From: Paralithodes platypus
Lineage: Eukaryota; Arthropoda; Malacostraca; Decapoda; Lithodidae
Assembly (NCBI GenBank): GCA_032716605.1
Contig: CM064495.1
Span: 25,885,760-25,949,759 of the forward strand
DNA: 64,000 nt
Direction of reading: 5' to 3'
The number at the start of each line of letters is the position of its first letter. Positions within the stretch are counted from its first letter, which is position 1. Shown here in pieces: positions 1 to 9,387 of this stretch. The translations under genes were made by a program, and so were the position numbers. The notes beneath the pieces were generated by a model that had not been told where the DNA came from, searched no databases, and saw only the letters and a list, made by a program, of their open reading frames with translations.

Positions 1-437
1 TTATCAAGTCTTTTTATGCTTTTATTTTGCCACATTTCGAGTACTGCTCACCTGTCTGGTTGTCAGCAGCTGACTGCCATCTCAAGTTGCTTGACAGGTC
101 GCTAAATTCCATCAGTTTTATTCTACCTCATTTGTCTCTTGATCTGTGTCATCGACGTAAAGTTGGTGCCCTTAGTCTTTTATTTAAAGTTTTTAACAAC
201 CCTCAGCATCCCTTACATGGGGTTCTGCCTGGGCCCTATGTCCGGGCTCGTGCAACTAGATTCATAAGCAATCTTAATGATCTTGCCATGAGCCGTGTTA
301 ATTTTTCTACTACACAGTTTTCACGGTGTTTTGTGCCGGCCATGGTTGACTTGTGGAATAAGTTGCCAAATGAGCTAGTCAATTCAGCTAATATCTCCAT
401 TTTAAAGTCTAGAGTTAATGCTTTTTTGCAGCATTAA
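1..437 (+). pseudogene. LINE reverse transcriptase C-terminal tail (partial)
   Basis: The frame is open from the window edge to a TAA at 435-437. It encodes the post-RT tail of a non-LTR retrotransposon: an 'LPHFEYCSPVW' segment (the point where RT passes into the thumb/tail), then 'HRRKVGALSLLFKV' and 'LWNKLPNELV', which are typical of CR1/Jockey-group ORF2 C-termini. The catalytic RT domain would lie upstream of the window. An AT-rich stretch follows the stop. It differs from the other LINE tails in the window, so it is a separate family. Whether the whole element is intact cannot be judged from here. Confidence 0.75.
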
Positions 438-511
438 TTCTAATTTTTTAAACTTATTTTATTCTATTTTATTGTATTATATTTATACTTGATATCCTCC
501 ACTGCATAATA

Positions 512-711
512 TGTTATGTGTATATGTAATAATATATGTATATGTATATGTATATGTGTATATGTACAGTATACAGTATATGTTTTATTTTTTCCTAAGT
601 TGCCGTAGTCTCTCTCCAGTGCCTCCGGGTGTTTTGTGTGGATTGATCTTGATGGTGTTTCTGCACCCTGGTTGGAGACTTCGGCATCTCATATAATAAT
701 AATAATAATAG
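512..711. repeat. TATATG-type and AAT microsatellites
   Basis: An imperfect TATATG/TATGTA array occupies about 512-585, and an ATA/AAT run lies near 694-711. The small open frame over this stretch comes only from the repeat. Apart from these arrays I see nothing definable between 438 and 1147. Confidence 0.7.
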
Positions 712-1147
712 GCTCTTACGTCATTGACGTAAGGAGCCACCAATAAATTTGATGAGTCGAGCTGATTATGCAGCTCAAAATTTTATTTTTGTAAGATATC
801 TGTAATAGTTGAAACTATAGGATATTAAGCTTAAGTTGTACAAAATATAAATTATGTACACATTAATTTAAGAACAAAAGATATAATCAAATGATTTATT
901 TGTGCCTTTACAATGTTGGACAAGAATAAAGATATTCTTGGAAAATATTTGTTATTGAATCTCAATGTGATATTCTTTAACATATGTACCTGTATGGTTA
1001 CTTATAAGCATAACTTCTTCGAAGCAACGCACTGCTTTTCTTTCCATTTTTCTATATATTGTATGTAAACAATAAAACTTAAGATTGTTATATGGTTCTT
1101 TTTCTCTACCTATGGTAATTTGTTAGTGGTTTAGATATTGTCACAAA

Positions 1148-1318
1148 TGTCCCCCTCCAGACTTGAGATATCAGGCATATCGTCAATGATGGAGGGGCCA
1201 CTAATAAATTATAGGTTTGAGTCACGGAGGGAAGAATGAAAACCTAATATTTATTAGTGGCCCCGAAATCATTGACGATATAGGGCCCTCCCTTCCATCC
1301 CCTTCCCATTCGTTGATG
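1148..1318 (-). repeat. Solo fragment of the DIRS-associated terminal repeat
   Basis: This stretch is the inverse counterpart of 13495-13672 at the DIRS-1 end. It carries the same blocks in reverse order: a CCCCCTCCAG segment, the 'GTCAATGATGGAGGGGCCAC' block, the 'AAACCTAATATTTA' block and a final CATTCGTTGATG. The 'CATCATTGACGA' type core occurs twice in opposite orientation. No coding sequence accompanies it, so it looks like an isolated terminal repeat. Confidence 0.6.
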
Positions 1319-1605
1319 TCTTGAGTTTAGTCCTGAATATGACACATCATATTGTTAGGGGTAACAGCATACATAATAAAATCATATATTCCATCTACTT
1401 ACGAACTACCACTAGGTTTATCACTTGTCTATTGGATAAATGGATTTTCACAATTCAATGGCAAGTAAAGAAGTGATGGCAATGATCACAAGTACCTCAT
1501 AGACAGACACATGATCAGTCATTTGTTCCTCGAAGTGACTGAGGTTGTTAGAAAAACAAACAAACAAGACTTATAGCATGATATATTATTCATAAAATGA
1601 CATAC

Positions 1606-1782
1606 CTTTGAAGAGGACGAAGGCTTTGATTCTAACTTGACCATGATGTTAACAGTGCGAGTATTGGTAGTGGCTGTAGATGTAGTGGTGGTGGTGGTAG
1701 CTGCCTCTAACACACTCACCACCACACTACAGTTTAATAGAACTTCCCCAGTGTTACTTGATAGGTTTTCCATTGGATTCAC
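1606..1782 (-). CDS. Candidate internal exon of an unidentified gene
   Basis: On the minus strand a pyrimidine-rich stretch ending TATGTACAG precedes an open 177-base segment, exactly 59 codons, and the segment ends AAAG followed by GTATGT. That is a well-formed acceptor/donor pair around a phase-0 exon. The encoded peptide has a run of threonines (ATTTTTTSTATT) and a serine cluster near its end (KPSSSSK). I do not recognise the protein. No neighbouring exon was found and transposon debris lies on both sides, so the splice sites could be coincidental. Confidence 0.3.
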
Positions 1783-1891
1783 CTGTACATAGAGAACAGA
1801 AAATTAAAATTTAGACAAGATAAATTGTACGCAATATCAATAACTATACAATACAGTACTACCAGTGCCTAGAAAAAATAGTAGCGGTACC

Positions 1892-2170
1892 ATCTATCTA
1901 TCTATCTATTGCCGGACGCCGTGATCTCTGAAGGGGTGGCCACGAACAAAACGGCCCCATGCACCTCTGTCCCCAGTCAGTCAACGCCTTCACTCATATA
2001 CTGTACTTCTTAACTCCATCCTTCCACCTCTCACTCAGTCTACCTCTCCCTCTTGCCCTTCCACCTCACTCTCGTACACTCTCTTAGTCATTCTCTCGCT
2101 TCCCATATGTTCCACATGGCCGAACCATCTCAAGATGTTCCTTTTCACACTTTCCAGTACATCTACTGGA
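1892..2170 (-). mobile_element. LINE-B (RTE-like) 3' end fragment
   Basis: The fragment begins with the (TATC)n/GATA tail and then the 'GCCGGACGCCGTGATC' segment that also ends the LINE-B copies at 19930 and 23217. It reads backwards into the ORF2 C-terminus: 'LESVKRNILRWFGHVEHMGSER' matches 'LESVKRNNLRWFGHMERMESER' of the better copies. It is heavily 5' truncated, diverged and inactive. Confidence 0.85.
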
Positions 2171-2505
2171 ATGCAAGAGGTAGCGAGGGATGAATGGGCA
2201 GTGAGGATGAGAGATAAGAGTTCATTGGAATGGTATGCGTGCAAACAGCAACCAGGTAGAGAGTATTTCTATGATGGAAGCATGGGCGGTGAACTCCTCT
2301 TCAAAGCAAGGACGAAATCGCTGGAGCTAAATACAGTAGTAGGATTTATAGATGGTCGAATGAGGGAAGCAAGCTGCGTGTAAGTGGCGAGGATGAGACA
2401 GTTGAACATCTCTTAAGGTGTGGAGTAAATGAAAGGGAAAGACGAAGAATGCTGGACTCTGTGATACGAGAAATTGGAGTAAATAAATGGAATTACTGTA
2501 TGTGG
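2171..2505 (+). pseudogene. LINE ORF2 C-terminal fragment of another family
   Basis: The plus-strand frame encodes a 'WAVRMRDKSSLEWY' stretch and 'LLFKARTKSLELN'. A second frame then continues 'GEDETVEHLLRCGVNERERRRML'. This pattern (K-rich block, 'FKARTxSL', then E-T-xxHLLxC) is the tail of several LINE ORF2 proteins with a C-terminal zinc-binding motif. A frameshift lies near 2380. It abuts the LINE-B fragment in the opposite orientation. Confidence 0.5.
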
Positions 2506-2523
2506 TAAGGAGGCATGAATGGA

Positions 2524-3010
2524 GGTTGTTGTTGTTGTTGTTGTTGTTCCCCAAGCTGCCTGGCCGAACAGCCCCAAGGCCCCGAGCAATTCCAAGGCCA
2601 TAACCGAGTGCCCCCACAGAACCCTCCCCGCCGACCACAATAAAGCCTGGGTGACCGAAGCCACTCCATGGCGGGGGGCTGAGGAGGGTGCGGAAACGCC
2701 CGGGAAACCAAAGCCCCACCCAGGGCCCTGGGCCTTCAGCAATTATGAAGAGAAAGTTGAGGGGCAAGGGAAAAATGCGACGCTTTGGTTTCCAATCTTG
2801 GTAGATTGGGAGGTCAATCCACGGAAGAGACACCGTCACTTGAGATCTAGAAAATATATAAGTTAAAGGAAAAGTCAGAGTAAGCTATGGGTATGGCAGA
2901 GATTGGTCAGCTCTCACTCTGATAGACCAGCCCATCACCACATGACTAGAACCCAATCCTCTCAGCATCAGCTAGGAAAGGCCCTAGAAAGCCGCCTTTG
3001 GCGGCCCCCC
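2524..3010 (-). mobile_element. SINE-like retroposon, copy 1
   Basis: This is one of four copies of a roughly 520-bp non-coding repeat. Read on the minus strand it ends in (AAC)n, seen here as GTT repeats at 2524-2548. It shares all internal blocks with the copies at 27775-28293, 29002-29523 and 32701-33229. The unit's 5' end (GCGGGTGCCCAACC...) is missing: similarity stops at about 3006 inside the 'CCGCCAAAGGCGG' hairpin. Open frames across it are by-products of GC-rich composition. Confidence 0.7.
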
Positions 3011-3189
3011 CGATCTCGGCAGGCAGACACGCAGCGGAGCCGAAGCCACAAGCCCGCCCACCACACTTCCAGGCGCACCCTTCATATTAATCGTCTCCCC
3101 GGGCCAGGCGCCTGATGGACTATTATCTAGTCCAACTTGCGCCCGACCCCTTCCCTAAAATGACCACGTGTTCACTCATCTATTCACAA

Positions 3190-3482
3190 GCATTCTCTAT
3201 TCATTCCTGTTTATTACCACATCCTTTGCCTGATCTATAGTCATTCCTCTATCATCCAAAGCTTGTCTTACACAGTCTCTCCATCTCAATGGGGGTCTTC
3301 CTGCCCTTCTATCTCCCCTTGTATCTGACTCACATATTCTCTTTGTAAGCCTTTCATCTCCCATTCGTTCAACTTGACCATACCAGCTCAGCACCCTTCT
3401 GTCCAATCTGGCTGACAAATGTTCCTGCTGCCTCACTCTCCTACGTATCTCTTCATTCCTCAATCTGTCTCTACGAGTAACT
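3190..3482 (-). pseudogene. RTE-like LINE ORF2 C-terminal fragment (different from LINE-B)
   Basis: The minus-strand frame encodes 'VTRRDRLRNEEIRRRVRQQ', 'RRVLSWYGQVERMGDERLTK' and 'GRPPLRWRDCVRQALDD'. This follows the RTE-clade C-terminal pattern (RWxGHVxRM, then R-x-GRP-x-x-RW). Upstream coding is cut off at about 3482, exactly where a U4 snRNA-like sequence starts on the opposite strand. Confidence 0.7.
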
Positions 3483-3516
3483 GCTTTGTGCAGTGGCAGT
3501 ATCGTAACCAATGAGG
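3483..3516 (+). ncRNA. U4 snRNA 5'-end-like fragment (pseudogene)
   Basis: The 34 bases from GCTTTGTGCAGTGG to CCAATGAGG match the conserved 5' end of U4 spliceosomal RNA from memory, with only one or two differences (GCTTTGCGCAGTGGCAGTAT in vertebrates). The next bases do not continue into the U4 5' stem-loop, so only the first part is present. It is joined head-to-head to a truncated LINE. It is probably a retro-transcribed or template-switch fragment, not a working gene. Confidence 0.55.
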
Positions 3517-3772
3517 ATAAGGCTCTGCAACAAGGCTCGAAACAGAAAATATTGGTTAAAGTTTTCGGCGTATTTACCATCTCCTTCCGCACACCTCGGT
3601 TGGGCTACCCCCAAAGGGTAGCCAAGTTGCACCCCATCTGCCCGTGGTATCCTCGCAGACACCCAGTAGTTTTTTTGTTTCCTTTTTCCATCTCACTTTT
3701 TTTCATTTTGGGTGACACAGACGGGGGCGGCGCTACCTGGATCCTGTCCCATTTTTTTTTTTTTTTTTTTTT
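3517..3772. other. Unassigned interval ending in a poly-T tract
   Basis: I see no gene here. A local inverted repeat, GGCTACCC-CCAAAGGGTAGCC, sits near 3603-3623. A 20-plus T run at 3752-3774 leads into the TTAA target of the next element. Confidence 0.5.
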
Positions 3773-4448
3773 TTAACCCTTCCCGCCCGGGCAGCATTTT
3801 AAAATGACACCGCAGCAGATGGGCAGGAGCCCGGGTGTCCCCTTGAAATCCGTAAGCTTGAAAGCCTATTAAGTGTGTTTTGAAAGCCGTGCGTCCGACG
3901 GATGTAAACAAAGCCTGTCTTTGCGACACCGCACCTCCGAAAACAAGAAGAGTCGGAGCTTGTTATTGTGTTGTCTGCTAGAACAGATTTAGTGTTGAAA
4001 AGTGTCTGATATTGTTAACATTACATCGAAACTCTCTCCACGGAAATTGTCATCACAACTGAACCAGTTGACCTAGAGAGCTCTACTCAACGCCAGTCTA
4101 CAGATACGAAACACACCTACGTTTAGAGATGCGTGGCAATTCTCTAGCAGTTAAAATAACAAAGATACGGGTAGCCTATTAACCCTCCTGGCCCGGGCTA
4201 GCTCTCCTAATGACAGTGCGGCGTATCCGGGCGATCTGGCCGAAAAACGTCTAGGCCTAGGCTACCGTATTTTGGTTAATTTTAACTGCTAGAAATTTCC
4301 CACGCATCTATAAATATACAGTCGACGCTCGATTTAACGGACCCCGATACAACGGATTTCGGATTTAACGGACTCTGTCTGTAGCCGGACAATGGACCCA
4401 GCAACGGACAAAGTCCGATGCTCGAAAAAAAGTTGGAACAAAGTCCGT

Positions 4449-4978
4449 TGCTCTATCTATTTATCTCTCTAATGCACCTACCTAAATCCCTTATACATTA
4501 ACATAACTATGTCTTATTTGGACTTTTTGTAATCTTTGAATCATTTCTAATGTGATGGAATTGAAAAATATAATATCCTTCCAGCACATAGATAAATAAT
4601 AAATAAGATAGTCAACAAAATATTTCAACTCTCCCCTCCGTGCGAGCAGAGACGGAAGATTTACGTTTGATAGATTTTTTGTTTTGTTTTTTTCCCTCGA
4701 TATACACACTCTTTCTATCTATCTATCTCTCTAATTCATCTACCTAAATCCCTTATACATTAACATAACTATGTCTTATTTGGACTTTTTGTAATCTTGA
4801 ATAATTTCTAATGCGATGGAATTGAAAAATATAATATCCTTCCAGCACATAGATAAACAATAAATAAGATAGTCAAAAAAATAGTTCAACCCTCCCCTCC
4901 GTCTAGGCGCCGAGCTTCCGAGACGGGAGATTTACGTTTGATAGATTTTTTTTTTTTTTTTTTCCCACGGTATACACA
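4449..4978. repeat. Tandem duplication of a ~265-bp unit
   Basis: Two diverged copies, about 4449-4710 and 4714-4978, share a CTATCTAT start, a CCCTTATACATTAACATAAC block, 'GGAATTGAAAAATATAATAT', a GGAGATTTACGTTTGATAG-like segment and a poly-T end. They differ by scattered substitutions and a small insertion in the second copy. The unit lies within the pogo-type element. Confidence 0.75.
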
Positions 4979-5258
4979 AAATGATGGGGAAATATTATAA
5001 CATGTTTTTAATTGACATTTGTGTCGTTTTTGCTGATTATGAATTGGTGGAAAAAAATGTCTTTAATTCTATCATATCGGAAATGATTCACAGATTATAT
5101 AGAGACCAAATAATATACACTTTTAAGTGTGTTCAATAGTTTTGCATTATCAATAGGGTGTAGCACAAGGCTTATCAACATATCACAGTAACGGGGTCGG
5201 GGTTGAGGCCGGGACGGGGAGGGGAGGGAGTAGGCCTACAGCAGATATACAGGGGATA

Positions 5259-6340
5259 TTTCTTACAGTTTCTTACAGTAGATCCTCTGGAAAAAGGCAA
5301 ACTATGCCTGTGTATCCAGCTCAGTACCAGTACTTGCACTGCTGCGGTCGTTCACGGTGTTGGCGGCGGCGGTAGCAGACGCAACATTTTTACTATTCTG
5401 TATTTTTGTTTTATAATCAAACTTCAAATCTTGTCTTCCCCATGCTTTATCAAGATTACTTTCAAACTCCCTTATTGATTCGGAATCGACTACATACTGG
5501 GGCAGTGCGTTCCACTCATTTACCACTATATCACAAAATGAGTTCTTTGCCTTCTCAAGCCTATTTCTTTCTTTGTAAATTTTCTTAGAGTGTCCTCTCG
5601 TTCTTGTTCCCTCCCGCATCAAGAAGATACCTTCACACACATCCTCATCGTACTTTCCTGACACTATCTTAAAAGTCTCTATCATATCCCCTCTCTTTCT
5701 CCTATATGCCAGTGTCGGAAGCCCCAGTGTCCTCAACCTCTGCTCATAGCCCGCGTTCTTCAACGTTGGTACCAGCTTGCTAGCTCTCCTCTGCACTTTC
5801 TCCACTGCTTCTATATCCTTTACCATATATGGAGCCCACACCTGGTTCGCATATTCCAGGTGCGGCCTAACCAGCGCTGTATAGAGATTCCTGAAGATTT
5901 CTTCGTCAAGTGACACAAATGTCCTGCTTATCAGCCCTACAATTCTATTGGCTTTGTTTATCTTTTCCGCTAAATGTTCTGAGAAATTTAACTTATTGTC
6001 TATCACTACTCCTATATCCTTTTCTGCACTCACTTCCTCCATCGCTTCATACATACTGTATCCTACCTTGTCTATCTTGCTGGTCCCAATCCGCATATAC
6101 TTGCATTTTTTTGGATGAAAAGGCATTAACCAATGCTCAGACCATCCCTTCATGCCCTCCACATCTCCTTGAAGCAAACCCATATCTTCCTTACTCCTCA
6201 CTCTTCTATACAGTTTAGTGTCATCCGCATACAGGTATACCTCACTTCCATTAGTTATAACTTCAGGCAAGTCATTGATAAATATAACGAACAGCAGTGG
6301 TCCCAACACAGATCCCTGAGGTACCCCACATCCTTCCTTT
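5259..6340 (-). pseudogene. LINE-A copy 1: CR1-like RT fragment
   Basis: The minus-strand frame starts in the RT palm at 'GVPQGSVLGPLLFVIFINDLP' (motif B). It continues through 'YLYADDTKL', which holds the YADD catalytic pair, then the thumb and 'LVRPHLEYANQVWAP' to the end of ORF2 near 5302. The 3' end is a short tandem tail (CTGTAAGAAA units, read on the element's strand), as in CR1/L2-group LINEs. It is 5' truncated at a poly-T tract (6341-6357), so fingers, endonuclease and ORF1 are absent. It sits inside the pogo-type element and is the youngest layer of that nest. Confidence 0.85.
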
Positions 6341-6437
6341 TTTTTTTTTTTTTTTTCCCATGTGAAATGTATCATATCAATGACAAATACGACCTTTATT
6401 ATGTTTTCAGGGACAGTACAGCACAACGTGTCCCTCA

Positions 6438-6480
<43 letters not shown>
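6341..6480 (+). other. Homopolymer-bounded segment with 41-base poly-A
   Basis: A poly-T tract (6341-6357) and a pure A run (6440-6480) enclose about 80 bases of unknown origin. AATAAA falls directly at the A run, so this could be a small retroposed 3' end. Homopolymers of this length are also assembly-sensitive. Confidence 0.4.
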
Positions 6481-6481
<1 letters not shown>

Positions 6482-6993
6482 GAAGGCAATTTTCCAGCTA
6501 CGGACTTTTTCCAGCAACGGACTCGGTCTCCCCCCTATTAGTCCGTTAAATCGAGCATTGACTGTAGTGCGGTTTCCAATCTGTAGACTGGCGTTGAGTA
6601 GAGCTCTCTAAGTCAACTGGTTCAGTTGTGATGACGATTTTAGTGGAGAGCATTTTCAGGCGATGTTAGCAATATGACGATCTTTTCACTACTGAAATAA
6701 CGACATACAGACATACAATAACAAAAGAGTCTTCTCCTTCTTGTTTTCGGAGGTGCGGTGATGCAACGATCGGCTTTGTTTACATGCGTCGGACGCACGG
6801 CGTTCAGACCAAGCTGAATAGGCTTTCAAGCTTACTATTTCCTGAAAGGACACCCGGGTCCCAGCCCTTATTTCGTGGTGTCATATTAAAATGACACCCG
6901 GGGAGGAAGGGTTAAAGACGTTTTTCGGCCAGATCGCCCGGATCTCAATACAGTACTGTCATTAGGAAGGTGAGCCCGGGCGGGAAGGGTTAA

Positions 6994-7639
6994 TAGAAGT
7001 TTATTACAGTAAACTCTCTTGTTTGGCGTTCTTAGTAGTCTGAAAAAGCGGCGCCAATCGCGATTTCGCCAGACACGCATTGGAAATTAAATGGGAAAAA
7101 ATTATGGTAGTCTTTGGTCACCCATAAGTTAGCCTATTTTACCCTTTTTTCGTATTTTTAATCACAAATTTCTGAATACTAACTATAGTAAATGCCAATT
7201 GAAATAATTAAAGGATATTAAGACTCACCAGAAACATTTTAAAGTGTTTTATTTAATTAGGCCTAGGCCTATATTGTTTGTTTGCTTCGTCCTACTACAG
7301 TACAGTACTGGGTGTCCGCATCATTATTGTTTCTCTCGTCATTGTCCGCCTCATTATTCGTCTCCTCTTTACCATGATAGCTACATTGGGCCCTAAGGTC
7401 CTCCCTAGTCGGCTATCTAAGCTCCTCACTTCTCATGGCTTACCTCAAAAAAGCCTTCAAAGCTGGGATCGCTGATATAGACACGTCGCCATTATGGTTT
7501 AACCCCTTCTGTACCGCGACGTCCTTTTAGCTTTACTTTGGCTACTCTTAGATGATTTTATTCAGTTTCAAAAGGGCCTCCAGCAGTTAACAGGCTTCCA
7601 ACTATCTCACTTAACCCTTTTTACTACCACAAATCCTTC
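6994..7639. other. Unassigned interval between two piggyBac-type elements
   Basis: Near 7004-7075 there is a single TACAGTAAACTCTC... end resembling a pogo/Tigger terminus, without a detectable partner. The remainder is AT-rich and has no convincing coding frame. Confidence 0.4.
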
Positions 7640-7744
7640 TTAACCCTCCTGGCCCGGGCAGGCTCTCCAAAGGACGGAGCTCGTATCCGGGCGATCTGGC
7701 CGAATATCAACAAAAGTAAACTAAGGTTAATCTCGCTTAATATA

Positions 7745-8662
7745 CAGTAAACTTCCGTTAATCCGAAGGGCAGCGGACCGGCCCTCGTTCGGATTAGTGG
7801 ATTTTTCGGATTATCGGACTTTACCCCTATGAACCTATGTATTAATGGCCTGACGAAAACATTGAGGCATTAGGCCACCCAAATGACACACACACATATC
7901 ATATGTTCATGAAATCACTTCAAAAGTTTACCATTGTCATTGTAGCCTATTACCTACTTCAAAACATTCAGATTAATGGTCAAAGGAATCTGCTGATATA
8001 AACGTCTTCTTCTTCTTCTAAACACCATATGTCCGCATCGTCTACTAGCGAGTTTGTCTTGCTCTTGAAGATCAGATCAGATGTGGTTCGGGAAGTAATG
8101 CCTTAACAACGGCACTTCCCTGAGAGGTTCTTGTAATTTTCCTTTTGTGATTTTCCTTTTGTGACGTGCTCTGTTATATTATATTGTATTGAAAGCACCC
8201 TTGTCTTGTTGTCTTGAAAGCACCCTTGGGACGCTCCGATCACTGAACTATAAATAGTAGCGTATCGGAACGTCCAAAGGTGCGTTTTCAAGCTCAAGAC
8301 TGAATGCGCTTGCAGAAAATGCGGTGCAAGCCAGTAGCGCATCGGAGCGTCCCAAGGATGCGTTCAAGAGCAAAACAAACTCTCTAGCAGAAGATGTGGT
8401 GTTTACATTTATATCAGTAGCTTCCTTTGACCATTAATCTGAATGTTTTGAAGTAGGTAATAGGCTACAATGACAATGGTAAACTTTTAAAGTGAATTCA
8501 TGAACATATATGTGTGTGCTCCATTATGTGTCATTTGAGTGGACTAATGCCTCAAAAAGGGGACTTTGGGACTTCTTGAAATTCGGATTTGGCCTCAAAT
8601 TGAAAAATTCGGACTATTGGGAGATTCGAATCATCGGTCGTCGGATTAAAGGACTTTTACTG
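7745..8662. mobile_element. Foldback pogo/Tigger-type MITE in piggyBac-1
   Basis: It is flanked by TA on both sides, with ends CAGTAAACTTCCGTTAATCC and (reverse complement of the right end) CAGTAAAAGTCCTTTAATCC. The terminal arms continue as imperfect inverted repeats for about 260 bp: 7850-8005 pairs with 8405-8565 through the ATGACACACACA, TTTACCATTGTCATTGTAGCC and ACATTCAGATTAATGGTCAAA blocks (written here as separate pieces). The 400-bp centre holds a second inverted pair around GGACGCTCCGAT / ATCGGAGCGTCC. It has no coding sequence. Confidence 0.75.
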
Positions 8663-8965
8663 TATTACCTACATTAATCAAACATATATAGAAATGAGCG
8701 CCTTACCTTGCTGCGTAGAATGGCGTTGAGTAGAGCTCTCTAGCTCAACTGGTTCCGGAGTGATGGTGATGGAAGTGGAGGTAACTTTTGCCGCGTATTT
8801 ACCTCGGCGCGTCCGAACACTCAACCGCGCCCCGGCTACGACGCCCAGTTGTACTCGTCTCTCCACCCGCAATTATGCCGGGAAGCGATTTGATAGTGTT
8901 TTATTGGTTATTCTGTCATTTATTATAGTTATTATGTTATTTTCACTCAATAAAGTTATTTATAT

Positions 8966-9387
8966 GAACTTATTTGTGTCTCTGTCACTTATTACTTCGT
9001 TTTATTATTATTATTATGATTATTAGTGTCACTTTCACTGGACTTTGATAATTGGTAGTGTCATTTCCCCTTTTATGTATTGTTAGGTAAGCTAATAATA
9101 TATATAGTGTCACTGTCACTTGTTCATATTGTTATGAAGGCACTTATTATTACTTGTGTGTGTCTCTTTCACTTATACTTAGTTTTATTATTATTATACT
9201 GTCACTTTGACTGGCCTAGGCTTATTGAGTGTCATTTTCACTTATTTATTGTTAGAAATATATATTTTAGTGTCACTTTCACTTGTTCATATTGTTATTG
9301 AAGGCACTTATTATTACTAATGTGTCCTTTTCACTTATACTTAGTTATATTATTATTCTTAGCCTACATTTGAGTGTCACTTCCACT
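8966..9387 (-). repeat. Array of AGTGAAAGTGACA motifs downstream of piggyBac-1 transposase
   Basis: On the transposase strand the motif AGTGAAAGTGACA recurs about nine times with small changes, near 8972, 9027, 9107, 9160, 9199, 9229, 9271, 9323 and 9373. The first copy begins a few bases after the transposase stop. Spacing is irregular (roughly 30-80 bp) and the intervening DNA is AT-rich. The same motif, in the same orientation and position relative to the gene, occurs in piggyBac-3. Confidence 0.7.

Larger units (their letters stand above)
4319..6564. mobile_element. pogo/Tigger-type element inserted in MITE B
   Basis: It is flanked by TA dinucleotides and has imperfect inverted ends: CAGTCGACGCTCGATTTAACGG on the left (first 20 bases shared in pattern), with GTCCGTTAAATCGAGC then ATTGACTG on the right. 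CAGT...ATTTAACGGAC ends with a TA duplication are characteristic of pogo/Tigger transposons. I see no transposase. The interior holds a tandem duplication, a LINE-A copy and homopolymer tracts. Confidence 0.7.
4183..6911 (+). mobile_element. piggyBac-type MITE B inserted in MITE A
   Basis: It is flanked by TTAA at 4179-4182 and 6912-6915, a target duplication inside MITE A. The left end CCCTCCTGGCCCGGGC closely matches the left end of piggyBac-1 at 7644. The right end ACACCCGGGGAGGAAGGG matches the right end of piggyBac-1 at 12262. Its own sequence is about 0.5 kb (4183-4318 and 6565-6911), in the opposite orientation to MITE A. A pogo-type element splits it. Confidence 0.8.
3777..6989 (-). 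mobile_element. piggyBac-type MITE A (outer element of a nest)
   Basis: It is bounded by TTAA at 3773-3776 and 6990-6993. Its ends are inverted: CCCTTCCCGCCCGGGC on the left, and the reverse complement of the right end is CCCTTCCCGCCCGGGC. Its own sequence is 3777-4178 plus 6916-6989; the rest is MITE B and the elements inside B. It shares internal blocks with piggyBac-1: the AGAGCTCTACTCAACGCC block, a TGTAAACAAAG block, an AAAATGACACC subterminal block and an AGACGTTTTTCGGCCAGATC block. It looks like an internal-deletion derivative of the piggyBac-1 family with no transposase. Confidence 0.8.

Noticed and set aside
2413..2866. Several 70-170-codon frames with poly-Gly/Val/Asn/Thr runs
   Set aside because: They arise from the trinucleotide GTT/AAC tail of the SINE and GC-rich body, and appear in all frames and in all four SINE copies.
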